64,000 nucleotides of DNA from Microbulbifer thermotolerans (GTDB taxonomy: Bacteria; Pseudomonadota; Gammaproteobacteria; Pseudomonadales; Cellvibrionaceae): NCBI RefSeq assembly GCF_900112305.1, contig NZ_FOKT01000009.1, forward strand, positions 1 through 64,000. The letters run 5' to 3'. Below the pieces are notes generated by a model. That model saw nothing but the letters and a program-made list of their open reading frames with translations, did no database searches and was not told where the DNA came from. Positions 1-9,273 of the stretch are shown here, in pieces. A program made the position numbers and the translations under genes. Position 1 is the stretch's first letter. Each line of letters starts with the position of its first letter.

Positions 1-481
1 TGTTTTCTGACGGAAGCTTTGCTTCAGCAAAAAAAGGGGCCCAGAGGTCGGAAAAACCAAGCGCGGCAAGGGTTCAAAGTGGATGGTGGTGGTCGATGGC
101 GAAGGTGTTCCACTTGGAAGCACCATTACCTCGGCCTCACCAGCAGAAGTCAAACTGATTGAACCTTTGCTTGAAGTTACGTATGGGAAGACAAAGATAC
201 AACGCTTGGTGTATGACAAGGCGGCCGACTCAGATCTTCTGCAGGACCGTTTGGCTAAGCAAGGGATAGACTTGATCTGCCCACATAGAAGCAATCGAAA
301 GAAGCCCGCTAAGCAGGATGGTCGAAAGCTTCGACGATACACGCGCCGCTGGAAGGTTGAGCGAACGTTTGCTTGGCTTGGTAACTTCCGCCGACTTGTT
401 GTTCGCTGGGAAAGGCATGTAACCATCTACAGGGCCTTCTTCTATATTGCGTGCATGCTGATCGCGCTTAGGAAGTTATGA
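1..481 (+). mobile_element. IS5-family transposase, 3' part
   Basis: This is the C-terminal part of a DDE transposase of the IS5 family (IS427/IS1031-like, by family pattern). The element starts before the window. DGSF, with the first catalytic Asp, is read in one frame at about 6-25. The sequence then moves to the -1 frame through a run of seven A and four G at 29-39. Downstream come VVVDGEGVPLGS, YDKAADSD (second Asp) and VERTFAWLGNFRRL (catalytic Glu), ending at 479-481. Members of this group often make one transposase from two frames by programmed frameshifting, so the shift need not be a mutation. The right inverted repeat could not be placed. Confidence 0.85.
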
Positions 482-504
482 AATAGCTTCTAGTTGATTA
501 TGAC

Positions 505-711
505 ATGGGGGTTGCACTAAGGCTAAATTCTTCAGTTGAAGAATTATTACAGCAGTTTGAGGCAGACCTAAGTAATTATAAATACAGTCTTCAGGAGGAC
601 GCATTGGAAGATGGTGTGCACTGGTTAAAGCCAAGCAAAGAAATTGACCCAGTAAATTGGTTTAACTCACCACGCTGGCAGTATGTTAACACTGCTCTAA
701 AAAATAGCTAA
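505..711 (+). CDS. hypothetical protein, possibly a C-terminal remnant
   Basis: I do not recognise this family. The 68-residue frame is acidic and has a protein-like pattern, with an amphipathic stretch near the N-terminus (SVEELLQQFEADL) followed by a Trp/Pro-rich stretch (HWLKPSKE, VNWFNSPRW). It starts 24 bases after the IS5 transposase stop, has no convincing ribosome-binding site, and stays open upstream to a stop at 484-486. It may be the tail of a gene cut by the insertion sequence, or a small gene of its own. No function is proposed. Confidence 0.35.
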   Translation: MGVALRLNSSVEELLQQFEADLSNYKYSLQEDALEDGVHWLKPSKEIDPVNWFNSPRWQYVNTALKNS

Positions 712-1170
712 ACAAAATGTGAAATCCATCAATTGAAAAAATGATGGAAAGTCTACTGCATATTCAGTTCGCTGTTGCTGGAGCTTGCTATACGGATAAG
801 TAGACCCGGAGTCCGGTGTGGATACAGCTTTATTGGGGTGTGACAGCACTATTAGGAAGCCCGCGACGGTATTTTTCAAAGATAGGAAAAATTTAGGAAG
901 TGACCGGGAGGGGATGGGTAGATGAATCACCCCGGGTCTATCGTAGGCCAACGCTCTTGATAGAGTTAGCCAATGAACAAGAAATATGGATATTGTCCAA
1001 AGTGCGGGAATACCGAAATTGGAAGGTAAAAAACTGCTGGAATCAAGTCTGGTGAATTATCTGGGAAGGTATGCCGAAACAGATAGTAAGGCAGTGGATA
1101 TTCAGAAGAGGTAATTTAGGATTTCCAGATTGTAGTTTCGGCTGTGCTGTTGAGTGTGTCTTATCCGATT
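712..1170. other. decayed intergenic region with a zinc-knuckle micro-ORF
   Basis: No full gene is visible. An 18-codon frame at 973-1029 starts with ATG and encodes a CPKCGNTEI motif before stopping. This resembles the first half of a zinc-ribbon nucleic-acid-binding protein that normally continues to a second Cys pair, which is absent. It may be a remnant. Short frames elsewhere in the stretch are not supported. Together with the adjacent transposase this suggests a region of gene loss. Confidence 0.3.
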
Positions 1171-1193
1171 AAAAAAGGCCGCGCAGGGCGGCC
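1171..1193 (-). terminator. intrinsic terminator of the YggN-like gene
   Basis: A 6-bp GC stem (1177-1182 with 1188-1193) has a 5-base loop and, on the minus strand, is followed by six T. It lies 18 bases past the stop of the minus-strand YggN-like gene. Confidence 0.75.
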
Positions 1194-1210
1194 AATCTTT
1201 GGGGGGTATT

Positions 1211-2002
1211 TTACAATTCGATGTTGATAATGTCGTAGGGCGCCAGTTCAGGAATGGCACTGTGGAGTGTGTTCTCGAGTTGATCGATGGTTTGTAGTTG
1301 TCCGCATAGCCGCTCTGCTCTCAGTTCCAGTTGTTTGCCCCGCTGTTCCACTTTTTCTCCCGCTTCTTCCGCAGCCGCTTCGGCTTGTTGTTCGATACTG
1401 CGACCGCCGGTGAATACGGCTTTCAGTGCCTGCCAGGCGATGGTGCCGGCGGAGTCCGCGGCCAGCGCTGCGATTTTGGGCTCTAGCTCTTCTTCCACTG
1501 TTTGCTCAATTAATGCATCGATATCCGGATCTCCCAAGGTGTAGATTTCCCCCTCTTCGTTGAGCCGGGCTTCAACCCGGCGCAGGAGGTCGTCGGATGC
1601 CTGTTGCAGTTCGGCATTGTTTGGGTGGTCAGGCCCGGCGAGTGCGGTGAGGGCGACCGATATGCCGTTTAAGGCCAGGTCGACCGCTTCCAGGGAGACC
1701 AGCAATATTTCCCGTCCCGAGCCGTGCAGTTGGCTGTGGTATTCCCGCATCAGCTGCTGCTGGCGGTCGTCGAGTTGTATAGCCTGGCCCTCGATTACCA
1801 GTTGGGTCGGTGTTTGGAAGCGTACCGGGATGTCCGCATTCTCACTGTCTTCACGGATTTCCAGGAAGTCGGGGCCGACGCGCACAGTCCGGTTCAGGTC
1901 CGCGTTACAGTTGTCGCCCTCACCGGTTGAGAGGTGGATGCCCCCGGCCATGGCGGTGCCCGGCAGAAGTATAGCGGCGGATAGTGCGAGTGGTTTCCAC
2001 AT
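1211..2002 (-). CDS. YggN-like periplasmic protein (DUF2884)
   Basis: This 263-residue secreted protein resembles the YggN/DUF2884 family, whose function is not established. An N-terminal signal peptide of about 19 residues ends in GTAMA. The mature start GGIHLSTGEGDNCNADLN with an early Cys, the TPTQLVIEGQAIQLDDRQ segment, and the long Glu/Ala-rich helical C-terminus with a late Cys (ERLCGQL) fit the family. The C-terminal half is predicted coiled or helical from its AEAAAEEAGEKVEQ pattern. The gene stands alone, with its own terminator downstream. Confidence 0.8.
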   Translation of the reverse strand: MWKPLALSAAILLPGTAMAGGIHLSTGEGDNCNADLNRTVRVGPDFLEIREDSENADIPVRFQTPTQLVIEGQAIQLDDRQQQLMREYHSQLHGSGREILLVSLEAVDLALNGISVALTALAGPDHPNNAELQQASDDLLRRVEARLNEEGEIYTLGDPDIDALIEQTVEEELEPKIAALAADSAGTIAWQALKAVFTGGRSIEQQAEAAAEEAGEKVEQRGKQLELRAERLCGQLQTIDQLENTLHSAIPELAPYDIINIEL

Positions 2003-2170
2003 GGGGTTGGTCTCCGGTTTTCGTCTATTGTCTGTAAGACGGCTTAACCCTGCGTTTGGATGCAGTGGATGAAAAAATTTCTGCGCAGGTGCAGCGGTGT
2101 CCGGGCGCGAGTGGAGGGCCTGATGGCAAAGGGGGGGATCAAGGTAAAGGGCTGAGCCCCGTTTGCGGGC

Positions 2171-2998
2171 TCAGCTGCGGATAAACTGGGACTTTTTCAC
2201 CCAGTGGCTGCCGCGGTATTTGCGCGTTGGACGAGTGTCTTTCTTGGCCCAGAAGAAGTGGCGATTGAACTGGAATTCGGGCTCGTAGCCTTCTGTCAGC
2301 GCCGCCAGCGGCAGTGCCTGCCAGTTGGACAGTCGGCGCTTGCTGGTGGCTTCCAGCAGGTACTCTTTGTTATCGACAATCGCCACCACCCAGGCGTGGC
2401 CCTCGCCGTTGTGGGTACCGAGTACCACCCGGGCGTCCACACCCAGCTCAATCAGCCAGTCCGCCAGCAATATGGCGTGGTCTTCGCAGTCGCCCCGTTT
2501 TTGGTAGAAGGCCTGGCGGGAGGTCTGCCAGATATCTGTAAGGCCCGCGTACTGTAAGTGGTCGTACTGGTATTCCTTGCGGATGGCGAGGGTATACAGC
2601 GGCACCCACAGCTGTTTGGTGTTGAAGGGGCGGAAGCCGACCAGATAGCTGTTGGCGAAGTGGTGTTTGTTGTCCAGGCCGCGGGCCGAGGCGGTGACCT
2701 GGGGGATGCCCTGCCAGTTCCACACCGATACATAGGCGCTCTGCTCGCGGCTGCGCCGGGCGACAATCTGTTGAATCGTCTCTTCCGGCAGGGGACGGCT
2801 GGTGCCGACAACCCTGACCACACCGTACTGGCGATCCCGCTGGACACTGCCCGGTGCATTGATATTGAGCCGCTGATCGAGCGCTTCTTCCAGTTGCCGT
2901 CCGGTAGTTGCCGCTTCCCGCCGCTGTGTCAGTTTCACGGCCAGGTCCGGCAGTGTGAGCAGGGTGCCGAGGCAAGCGATAAAGAGCCAGCCACGCAT
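2171..2998 (-). CDS. transglutaminase-like cysteine peptidase family protein
   Basis: This 275-residue protein carries a transglutaminase-like fold domain. Cys171 lies in GDCEDH and His201 in GHAWV. The third, acidic position appears to be Glu216 in LLEAT rather than the more usual Asp. An N-terminal hydrophobic segment (about residues 3-20) suggests a signal anchor with the domain in the periplasm. The gene lies 5 bases after the DUF350 membrane protein, so the two are probably cotranscribed. Related proteins include periplasmic peptidases and catalytically altered forms. The substrate cannot be told from the sequence. Confidence 0.8.
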   Translation of the reverse strand: MRGWLFIACLGTLLTLPDLAVKLTQRREAATTGRQLEEALDQRLNINAPGSVQRDRQYGVVRVVGTSRPLPEETIQQIVARRSREQSAYVSVWNWQGIPQVTASARGLDNKHHFANSYLVGFRPFNTKQLWVPLYTLAIRKEYQYDHLQYAGLTDIWQTSRQAFYQKRGDCEDHAILLADWLIELGVDARVVLGTHNGEGHAWVVAIVDNKEYLLEATSKRRLSNWQALPLAALTEGYEPEFQFNRHFFWAKKDTRPTRKYRGSHWVKKSQFIRS

Positions 2999-3003
2999 AC
3001 CAC

Positions 3004-3234
3004 TTAACCCTTGAGCCCGAAGGATATGATCAGAGCGACGAAGATCAGTATGGTCGAGGCAAAGATGGCCACGGCAATATTGCCGTTTTTCAATTCGCCC
3101 TCGATATCCACATGCTTGAGCAGCTTCTTGTCGATTGCGATCAGAGCCGCCATACCGATCAGCAGAGCTAGTAGGGTATAGAGCAGGTTGATCCCCAGGT
3201 TAAATAGGGTTGCGGTGATAAATTCCAGTTCCAT
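3004..3234 (-). CDS. DUF350 family inner-membrane protein
   Basis: This 76-residue protein has two hydrophobic helices (about 8-33 and 51-72) linked by a charged loop, KKLLKHVDIEGELKNGN. The loop and the second helix match the DUF350 repeat unit. DUF350 proteins are inner-membrane proteins of unknown role, often found beside transglutaminase-like or SPFH-type genes. It is the first gene of a two-gene operon with the transglutaminase-like gene and is divergent from the SPFH lipoprotein gene. Confidence 0.8.
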   Translation of the reverse strand: MELEFITATLFNLGINLLYTLLALLIGMAALIAIDKKLLKHVDIEGELKNGNIAVAIFASTILIFVALIISFGLKG

Positions 3235-3361
3235 AAGCTTCTCTGATTGATGAATTACCGGGATACGCTGGCGCAGGCCAAAGGGAAATCACTTGTGCCC
3301 CTGTGGCGGCTGACATATCTTATCCTATTTGAAAATTAAAAAAGATATACGGAGATTTTGT

Positions 3362-4255
3362 ATGCGATCAGTATGGGTCTGGATTCTTGTTGTTGTTGCG
3401 CTGGGACTCTCCGCCTGCGGAGATCGGGTGGAAGTTCCGCCGGCCCACGTGGGGAAAATACTGACCAAGAATGGCTATAAACCCGAGACGGTGCCACCGT
3501 CCAAGTTCCGTCTGGATATGTGTTTCTACTACTGTGACAAGCTGATTACTCTTGCCACAGCCGATTTTGGGCACAGAGAACAATTCCAGTTGTTTATGCC
3601 CAAAGATCAACTGAATATGAGTTTCGACGTGCGGATGACGGGCGCTGTCAATAACGAGATGATCGATAATATCTTTGATCGCATTCCTCCGACCAACAAC
3701 AATATATCGGTCAATCATATATACGGTACCTACGCGCAGCCGGTTATTCGTGATGTTGTGCGCCGGGTGGTTGCCAAGTATTCCATCAATGAGATCGCGT
3801 CCAGCCGTGAAGCGCTGAGCCAGGAGTTGTTTTCCGAAGTTAAGGAGGCTCTCAAGGGCACACCGATCGTGATTAAGCGCCTGGGGCTTGCCGATGTACA
3901 GTTTCCGAAGGTTATAACCGAAGCCAAAGAGCGCGCTGCCGAGCGCCGCGAGCTGATCGAGCAGGAAAAAGCCCAGTTCGAAATTCAGAAAATTCAAATG
4001 GAGCGGGATCTGGAACGGGAGAAGATGAATCGCGCTATCGCCAGGGAAAAAGCTCTGGGACAGAAAGAGGTGAATGATCTGCTGGCGAAATCGGTCACCG
4101 ACAAGTACTTGGCCTACCGTACCCTGGAGGTGCTCGAAGCCATGGCGGAGTCCGACAACAAGGTGTTTGTGCCGGTGGAAGCGCTGGGTACTATTGGCCT
4201 GCAGCAGGCTGTTTTCAGTAATGAAGTCAAGCATGTTGCGAAGAAACGCCAGTAA
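3362..4255 (+). CDS. SPFH/band-7 domain lipoprotein
   Basis: This 297-residue protein has a lipoprotein signal ending in LSAC, giving lipidated Cys19. A band-7/SPFH-like region follows (VPPAHVGKILT, then QFQLFMPKDQLNMSFDVRMTG), and then a long charged helix (about residues 185-245, ERAAERRELIEQEKAQFEIQ) typical of stomatin-like scaffolds. I chose ATG 3362 over an in-frame TTG at 3329 because GGAG lies 7 bases upstream. Most SPFH proteins are anchored by a membrane helix, so a lipid anchor is less usual. The next gene, a small membrane protein, follows within 10 bases and is a likely partner. Confidence 0.75.
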   Translation: MRSVWVWILVVVALGLSACGDRVEVPPAHVGKILTKNGYKPETVPPSKFRLDMCFYYCDKLITLATADFGHREQFQLFMPKDQLNMSFDVRMTGAVNNEMIDNIFDRIPPTNNNISVNHIYGTYAQPVIRDVVRRVVAKYSINEIASSREALSQELFSEVKEALKGTPIVIKRLGLADVQFPKVITEAKERAAERRELIEQEKAQFEIQKIQMERDLEREKMNRAIAREKALGQKEVNDLLAKSVTDKYLAYRTLEVLEAMAESDNKVFVPVEALGTIGLQQAVFSNEVKHVAKKRQ

Positions 4256-4264
4256 AGGGGCGCT

Positions 4265-4678
4265 GTGATGGATTTCAATTCGCAAATTTCCAACTGGCTG
4301 GTCGCCGTGCTCGGCGGCCTGGCTTCCTGGGTGGTGATTGCCGCCTGCGCGCTATTGGCCATCAATGTCTTTTTCCGTGTGCGGCTGCTCCACGCACGGG
4401 GAGATGGGATGCACTGGTTGCTCGACCGCAGTCTGGTGATCCGCTTTTTATGTCTGTTGTTTTTTATCTGGGTGTTGATCGGTTTCAACAGTAATGCGCC
4501 TAAACTGACACTGGCGCCGGATTACAGTGCTGAGCAGCAGGCGATAAAAAACGCGTTGAGCGAGAAAACTGGCGGTGTGCGAGATTTGTCGCCGCGCCGG
4601 GAAACAGCCGCTGAAACCAGTGAGCGTTTACAGTCTTTGCGTGAGGCGCAGAAAGAAGAGACTGTCGGAGAGGAATAG
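4265..4678 (+). CDS. small membrane protein of unknown function
   Basis: I do not recognise this family. GTG at 4265 and ATG at 4268 are both possible starts, giving 137 or 136 residues. Two membrane helices are visible (about residues 10-35 and 58-75), followed by a charged, Glu-rich tail of about 55 residues. The gene starts 9 bases after the SPFH lipoprotein stop, so it is almost certainly cotranscribed with it. It may anchor or regulate the SPFH protein, but that is inference from position only. Confidence 0.65.
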   Translation: MMDFNSQISNWLVAVLGGLASWVVIAACALLAINVFFRVRLLHARGDGMHWLLDRSLVIRFLCLLFFIWVLIGFNSNAPKLTLAPDYSAEQQAIKNALSEKTGGVRDLSPRRETAAETSERLQSLREAQKEETVGEE

Positions 4679-4734
4679 GAGCCGTTTGGACGGGGCTTGG
4701 ATACTGAGCGCTCCGATACCAGTGAAAGCACCCG

Positions 4735-4840
4735 GAATCATCAAGAGTGCCTCGGGGCGCTCAGGCAGTAGGTGGACAGCGCAAATATGCCGGATACAGA
4801 AGATACGTGCCTTATTTGTGCCGTCCATTTTCTGATCGGG
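4735..4840. repeat. possible degenerate copy of the dispersed repeat
   Basis: The segment contains CTCGGGGCGCTCAGGCAGTAG, close to the GGGGCGCTCAGGCAATAG block of the full 215-bp repeat. A CGGATACAGAAGATACG-like stretch lies where the internal hairpin would be. The terminal repeats are not clear, so this is a weak call. Confidence 0.35.
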
Positions 4841-4843
4841 CCC

Positions 4844-4875
4844 CTGAGTCAGCAGCACTGTTGCTGATGACTCAG
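4844..4875 (-). terminator. hairpin after the M16 peptidase gene
   Basis: CTGAGTCAGCAGCA at 4844-4857 pairs with TTGCTGATGACTCAG at 4861-4875, with one bulge and a 3-base loop. It lies 10 bases past the M16 stop on the minus strand. There is no clear T-tract, so it could be a weak or Rho-assisted terminator or an mRNA-stabilising structure. Confidence 0.45.
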
Positions 4876-4885
4876 AGGTGACTTC

Positions 4886-7714
4886 TCAGTTCGCGGCCAG
4901 GGACGGCATCCGGTTGCCGTCGGCATCCAGCTCCGCAATGGGGCCGATATTCAGGCTGCGGATCTTTTTCTCGATCTTTTTCTTATCCCCCACAATCACC
5001 CAGGTGAACTGATCCGGTTTGATGATCTGCCGCGCCAGGTCGTGAATGGTCTCCAGATCGGTGTTGCGGATCAGTTCGGCGTAGCCGTTCATGTAGTTCA
5101 GTGGCCGCTCATAGGTAACCATGCTCGCAACCGCACCGGAGACTGCTTGTATGGTTTCAAAGCGCCCTGGTAGTTCATTGATGCGCTTGGCTTTTACCTT
5201 GCTGAGTTCTTCCTCGGTGGCTGGCGCATTGCCGATATAGGAGCGCAGTTCCTTTTGCAGTTCTGTCAGGGATTCCGCGGTTTTATCGGTCTGCACTGGT
5301 GCGTAGACCAAAAGCGGCTGTTGGCTCTTGGCGCCGGTGAAGAAAGAGTAGGCTCCATAGGCCCAGTGTTTCTCCTCGCGCAGATTCATATTGATGCGCG
5401 CAGTGAAGGTACCGCCGAGGATGTCGTTCATCATGTGCAGGGCTTCGCGCTCGGGGGTTTTTTCCGAGGGCGCCAGAAGGCCGCCGATAATGATGGACTG
5501 TTCGGAGCCGGGTTTGTCAATTAGGAAGACACTGGCTTTTTCCGGGTGCGCCACTTCCGCTAGGTTTTTCTGTGGCAGAGGAACGTCCGGTGCGCGCCAG
5601 TCGGCAAAGTGGTTTTCCAGTTTTTGTACCAGCGTGTCCAGGGTGATATCGCCCACGGCAACCAAGGTGGCGTTGTCCGGACGCATCCAGGTGCGGTGGT
5701 AGTCGACCAGGTCTCCGCGGGTCAGGGATGCGATGGATTCCTCGGTACCGGAGCCGGTGAGAGGCACGCCGTAGGCGTGGTCTTTGCCGTAGAGCAGCGG
5801 CGGCAGACTGCGCAATGCCATGTCCATTGGCCGGGTTTTTTCCTGCTGTATGGCGGCGATCCAGCGGCTGCGCTTGCGTTCGATTTCCTCGTCGGAGAAG
5901 GCCGGGTTTAGCACTATATCGGCGAAGAGTGCCAGAGAATCGTCCAGGTTGACGGTGAGGGCATTCAGGCGCACTTCTGAGGTATCGATAGCCGCGAAGG
6001 CCGAGATGCGCGCGCCCAGCATTTCCTCGCGGGCGGAGATTTCCAGTGCGCTCAAGTCTGAGGTGCCTTCTTTCAACATGGACATGGCGTAGCTGGAGGA
6101 GCCCAGTTTTTTGCCCTGGTCGGCGGCATAACCGGCGTCAAAGATCAGGCGCAGGTCCACGATTGGTACAGTGTTGCGTTCTGCCAGTACGACTTTCAGT
6201 CCGTTGGACAATTCCGCCGTTTGCAGTTCCGGGAAGGGCACGGAAGGGAATTCGCCGGTATCCGGCAGCTTGGATCTGTCGGCGCCGCTGTCGGCCACTT
6301 TGTATTCCGGGAAGGGGTGTACTTCCAGGTTGTAGTCGCCGCTTGAGAGCCATTTCTGAGCCGCGGCCTGCACTTGCTGCGGCGACAGTTTCTGTTTCTC
6401 GGCCAGGGCCTCCATGTAGGCGGTGGGGTTGTTCAGATAGAGTTCGCCCCGGGCGAGTATTACGCCTTTGCCGTTCCAGCCGCCGACCTGTTCCAGGTTG
6501 CGCGCGTAAGTGGCGTACTCGCTCATATTGACTCGTGCCAGCTCCTCCGCGGTTGGCCCCTCTTCCAGGAAGCGCTGCAACTCCTCTTCAATCGCTGATT
6601 CCACTTGGGACAGCTCGACGCCGGGTTTGGCATCGGCGACTACCCGGAAAATCGAGGCCAGCTCGAATTCGTCAACGGTGGCGTACACTCGGGTGGCGAT
6701 CTGGTCCTGATAAACCAAGCGCTTGTAGAGGCGCGAGTTCTTGCCGTCACCGAGCACCGCTGCGGCCAGGGCCATAGCGCCGGCATCTTCGTGTCCCAGG
6801 TTGGGGGTGTTCCACACCTTGTACAGGCGCGACTGCGCCACCCGGTCGTACATTTGCTCGCGCTTGGTTTCGTCTCGCTTGGCGATCCAGGCCTTCTTCT
6901 TGATTAGCGGCGGCCCGGCGGGAATGTCGCCGAAGTATTTACTCACTTTCTCCCTGGCCGTTTCTACGTCGATATCACCAGCCAGAACCAACACTGTATT
7001 GGCGGCACCGTAGTAGGTTTTGAACCACTGGTGCACATCGTCCAGGCTGGCTGCGTTCAGGTCCTCCATGCTGCCGATGGTGGTCCAGGAGTAGGGGTGG
7101 CCTGCGGGGAATATGGCGGCTTGCATCTTTTCCCAGACCTTGCCGTAGGGCTGGTTCTGGCGCTGGCGTTTCTCGTTCTGGACCACGCCGCGCTGCTCGT
7201 CCAGCTTCTCCTGGGTGATGGCGCCGAGCAGGTGGCCCATGCGGTCCGACTCCATCCACAGCGCCATGTCCAGTGCGTTGCTGGGGACGGTTTCAAAGTA
7301 GTTGGTGCGGTCCAGCCAGGTGGTGCCGTTCATACCGGTGGCCCCGGCCTGCTCGAAGGGTTTGAAGTATTCGTCGTTGTAGTTTTCCGAACCGTTGAAC
7401 ATCAGGTGTTCAAACAGGTGGGCGAAACCGGTGCGGCCGGGCTTTTCATCCTTGGAACCCACGTGGTACCAGACCCCCACAGATACGATCGGTGCCTTGC
7501 GGTCTTCGTGCACGATGACCCGCAGCCCGTTGGGCAGGGTGAACTTTTCGTAGGGGATGTTCAGTGCCTCGGTGGCGGCCTGGGTGGTGCTCAACTGTGT
7601 CTGGGGAGCGGGCGTTGAGGAGTCGGCGGATGCGTCGGGCTTCGGCGCCTCGCCGCAGGCGCACAGGGCCAGTGACAGCGCCAGAGGAGCCCAGCGCAAA
7701 TTTGCGGTCTTCAT
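4886..7714 (-). CDS. M16 family zinc metallopeptidase, lipoprotein
   Basis: This 942-residue protein has two M16 (pitrilysin/insulinase-like) halves. The inverted zinc motif HLFEH is at about residues 99-103 in GRTGFAHLFEHLMFNG, with the further Glu ligand in VVQNEKRQR. The second half (from about residue 500) keeps the fold but lacks the motif, as is usual. A lipoprotein-type signal (LALCAC, lipidated Cys about 20) predicts a periplasmic envelope peptidase. I chose ATG 7714, with AAGGAA upstream, rather than an open-frame extension to 7825. It probably degrades peptides in the periplasm. Confidence 0.9.
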   Translation of the reverse strand: MKTANLRWAPLALSLALCACGEAPKPDASADSSTPAPQTQLSTTQAATEALNIPYEKFTLPNGLRVIVHEDRKAPIVSVGVWYHVGSKDEKPGRTGFAHLFEHLMFNGSENYNDEYFKPFEQAGATGMNGTTWLDRTNYFETVPSNALDMALWMESDRMGHLLGAITQEKLDEQRGVVQNEKRQRQNQPYGKVWEKMQAAIFPAGHPYSWTTIGSMEDLNAASLDDVHQWFKTYYGAANTVLVLAGDIDVETAREKVSKYFGDIPAGPPLIKKKAWIAKRDETKREQMYDRVAQSRLYKVWNTPNLGHEDAGAMALAAAVLGDGKNSRLYKRLVYQDQIATRVYATVDEFELASIFRVVADAKPGVELSQVESAIEEELQRFLEEGPTAEELARVNMSEYATYARNLEQVGGWNGKGVILARGELYLNNPTAYMEALAEKQKLSPQQVQAAAQKWLSSGDYNLEVHPFPEYKVADSGADRSKLPDTGEFPSVPFPELQTAELSNGLKVVLAERNTVPIVDLRLIFDAGYAADQGKKLGSSSYAMSMLKEGTSDLSALEISAREEMLGARISAFAAIDTSEVRLNALTVNLDDSLALFADIVLNPAFSDEEIERKRSRWIAAIQQEKTRPMDMALRSLPPLLYGKDHAYGVPLTGSGTEESIASLTRGDLVDYHRTWMRPDNATLVAVGDITLDTLVQKLENHFADWRAPDVPLPQKNLAEVAHPEKASVFLIDKPGSEQSIIIGGLLAPSEKTPEREALHMMNDILGGTFTARINMNLREEKHWAYGAYSFFTGAKSQQPLLVYAPVQTDKTAESLTELQKELRSYIGNAPATEEELSKVKAKRINELPGRFETIQAVSGAVASMVTYERPLNYMNGYAELIRNTDLETIHDLARQIIKPDQFTWVIVGDKKKIEKKIRSLNIGPIAELDADGNRMPSLAAN

Positions 7715-7947
7715 AGCGGTTTCCTTGCTTGTAGTTGTTGTCCCGAAACTGCCATACCGGCGCTTCGGGAGACCGCCGGCGACAGGGGCCGGTTTCAGCC
7801 CCTGTCGCTGTGCACCGGCATCCAACCGGCTGCGGCATCCCTGCGCGCTGTAGGAAATGATGGGGTGGCAGTTTCCGTTCGGATTTTATACCGGCCCTGT
7901 GCGGGGCTGGCAAACCGCTACCGGACGCAGGGTGACCGCTGTGCGTC

Positions 7948-8346
7948 TCAGTAGGCTCCGCGAATGATCTCGATGCCCGGTTGAATCGCTCTGCGCCAGG
8001 CGGATTCAACGGTGTCGGAGAACTCCGGGTCGTGCCGGCGCAGTGTTTTCATCAGCGCTTCCAGCCACAGGTGATAGAAGTCCGGGCGAACATTGTAACC
8101 CCTGCGGGAGTGACTCTCGCCGAGAGCGCGCAGCTTGGTGTCGGGCAGGCCGCGGGCGTGCAGCACCAGCTGCATAATGCCGTTGCGCAGCAAGTGGCGC
8201 TGCTGTTTCATGTCGGTTTCAGTGAACATAGCGCGGACTTCTTCGGAGCTGCTCATAAAGAAGTCGTAGAAGTCGACAAAAAACTGTTCGTTGTTGCAGC
8301 ATCGTCCGTAGCTTTGAAAAACGATATCGCTATCGGCTGGGTCCAT
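7948..8346 (-). CDS. single-domain globin-like protein
   Basis: This 132-residue protein fits the bacterial globin fold. An N-terminal FFVDFYDFFMSSSEEVRAMF segment precedes a candidate proximal His79 in GESHSRRGYNV. The C-terminal helix begins DFYHLWLEALMKTLRRHDPEF. Such proteins bind haem and handle O2 or NO, or act as sensors. AGGGAG lies 9 bases before the ATG. It is a single gene, not fused to a reductase or cyclase domain. The order is minus-strand alpha/beta hydrolase, then globin. Confidence 0.75.
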   Translation of the reverse strand: MDPADSDIVFQSYGRCCNNEQFFVDFYDFFMSSSEEVRAMFTETDMKQQRHLLRNGIMQLVLHARGLPDTKLRALGESHSRRGYNVRPDFYHLWLEALMKTLRRHDPEFSDTVESAWRRAIQPGIEIIRGAY

Positions 8347-8499
8347 TGCGGATACTCCCTGTGATGATTACGCATGGTTTTTGTAGGGTTATGCCGCGCG
8401 GATTCTAGCGGCGGGGGGGACGGGCGCAAGGACTTTTTTTGCCGCTGCCATTGTGCAATTCGCTGCGCGGTCCTCCTGGGCGCGCGGATGTGGGTGGAT

Positions 8500-9273
8500 T
8501 TAACCCCGTTCCCCGGACAGATAGGGCTCGGCCCAGGCGGCCAAAGTGTTGGCCAGGTAGTCCGCGTCCGCGCGCCGGGTCAGCAGGTGGTCGGCCCGGT
8601 CCAGGCTGATAAAGCTCTTTGGGTGCCTGGCACGGTTGTAGATTTCCGCTGCCTCATCGATGGACACCGTTCTGTCCACAGGCGAGTGATAGATCAGCAA
8701 AGGCCGGCCGAGATCGCCGATATAGTCTGCCTTGTGTTTGTCCAGATCATCGAGAAATTGTTTTTTGATGACAAAGGGACGCCCGGCCAGTTCCACCTCG
8801 GCTTGACCCTGGTGGCGGATAGTGTCCAGGGTGCAGGCGAACTGCTTGACCACGTGATCCGGGCTTGCTGGCGCGGCGATGGTGACAATGGCCCTGGCTT
8901 CCGGGATATCCCCCGCGGCGGCTAGTACCGCGGCGCCGCCGAGGCTGTGGCCGATCAACAGGTCCACCGGCCGGTGGACCTTGCGCAGAAAGCCCGCGGC
9001 GCATAGCAGGTCTTCTACATTGGAAGAAAAATTGGTATCGGCGAAACTGCCTTGGCTTTCGCCCAGGCCTGTGAAGTCGAAGCGCAGTACCGCGATGCCG
9101 AGATCCGCCAAGCGGCGCGCGACGCGCGAGGCGGAGAGCACGTCTTTACCACAAGTGAAGCAGTGGGCGAAGAGTGCATAGGCCCGCGGTTCGCGCCCTT
9201 CCGGCATTTCCAGTATGCCCGCCAGGCGGGCGCCGTTGCCGCCGGGAAACTCGACCTTGTGCCGCTTTGACAT
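8500..9273 (-). CDS. alpha/beta hydrolase
   Basis: This 257-residue cytoplasmic hydrolase has the nucleophile elbow GHSLGG, an [10 protein letters not shown] oxyanion-region segment, an [10 protein letters not shown] strand and a late catalytic His in RADHLL. The pattern matches the hydrolase half of the larger hydrolase-OsmC fusion proteins, but no OsmC domain follows here. I chose ATG 9273 over an upstream GTG at 9279 because AGAGG lies 5 bases before it. The substrate is unknown. Confidence 0.8.
   Translation of the reverse strand: MSKRHKVEFPGGNGARLAGILEMPEGREPRAYALFAHCFTCGKDVLSASRVARRLADLGIAVLRFDFTGLGESQGSFADTNFSSNVEDLLCAAGFLRKVHRPVDLLIGHSLGGAAVLAAAGDIPEARAIVTIAAPASPDHVVKQFACTLDTIRHQGQAEVELAGRPFVIKKQFLDDLDKHKADYIGDLGRPLLIYHSPVDRTVSIDEAAEIYNRARHPKSFISLDRADHLLTRRADADYLANTLAAWAEPYLSGERG

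Noticed and set aside
3368-4285. 305-codon open frame on the minus strand
   Set aside because: It covers the SPFH lipoprotein gene in antisense, with no ribosome-binding site or recognised motif.
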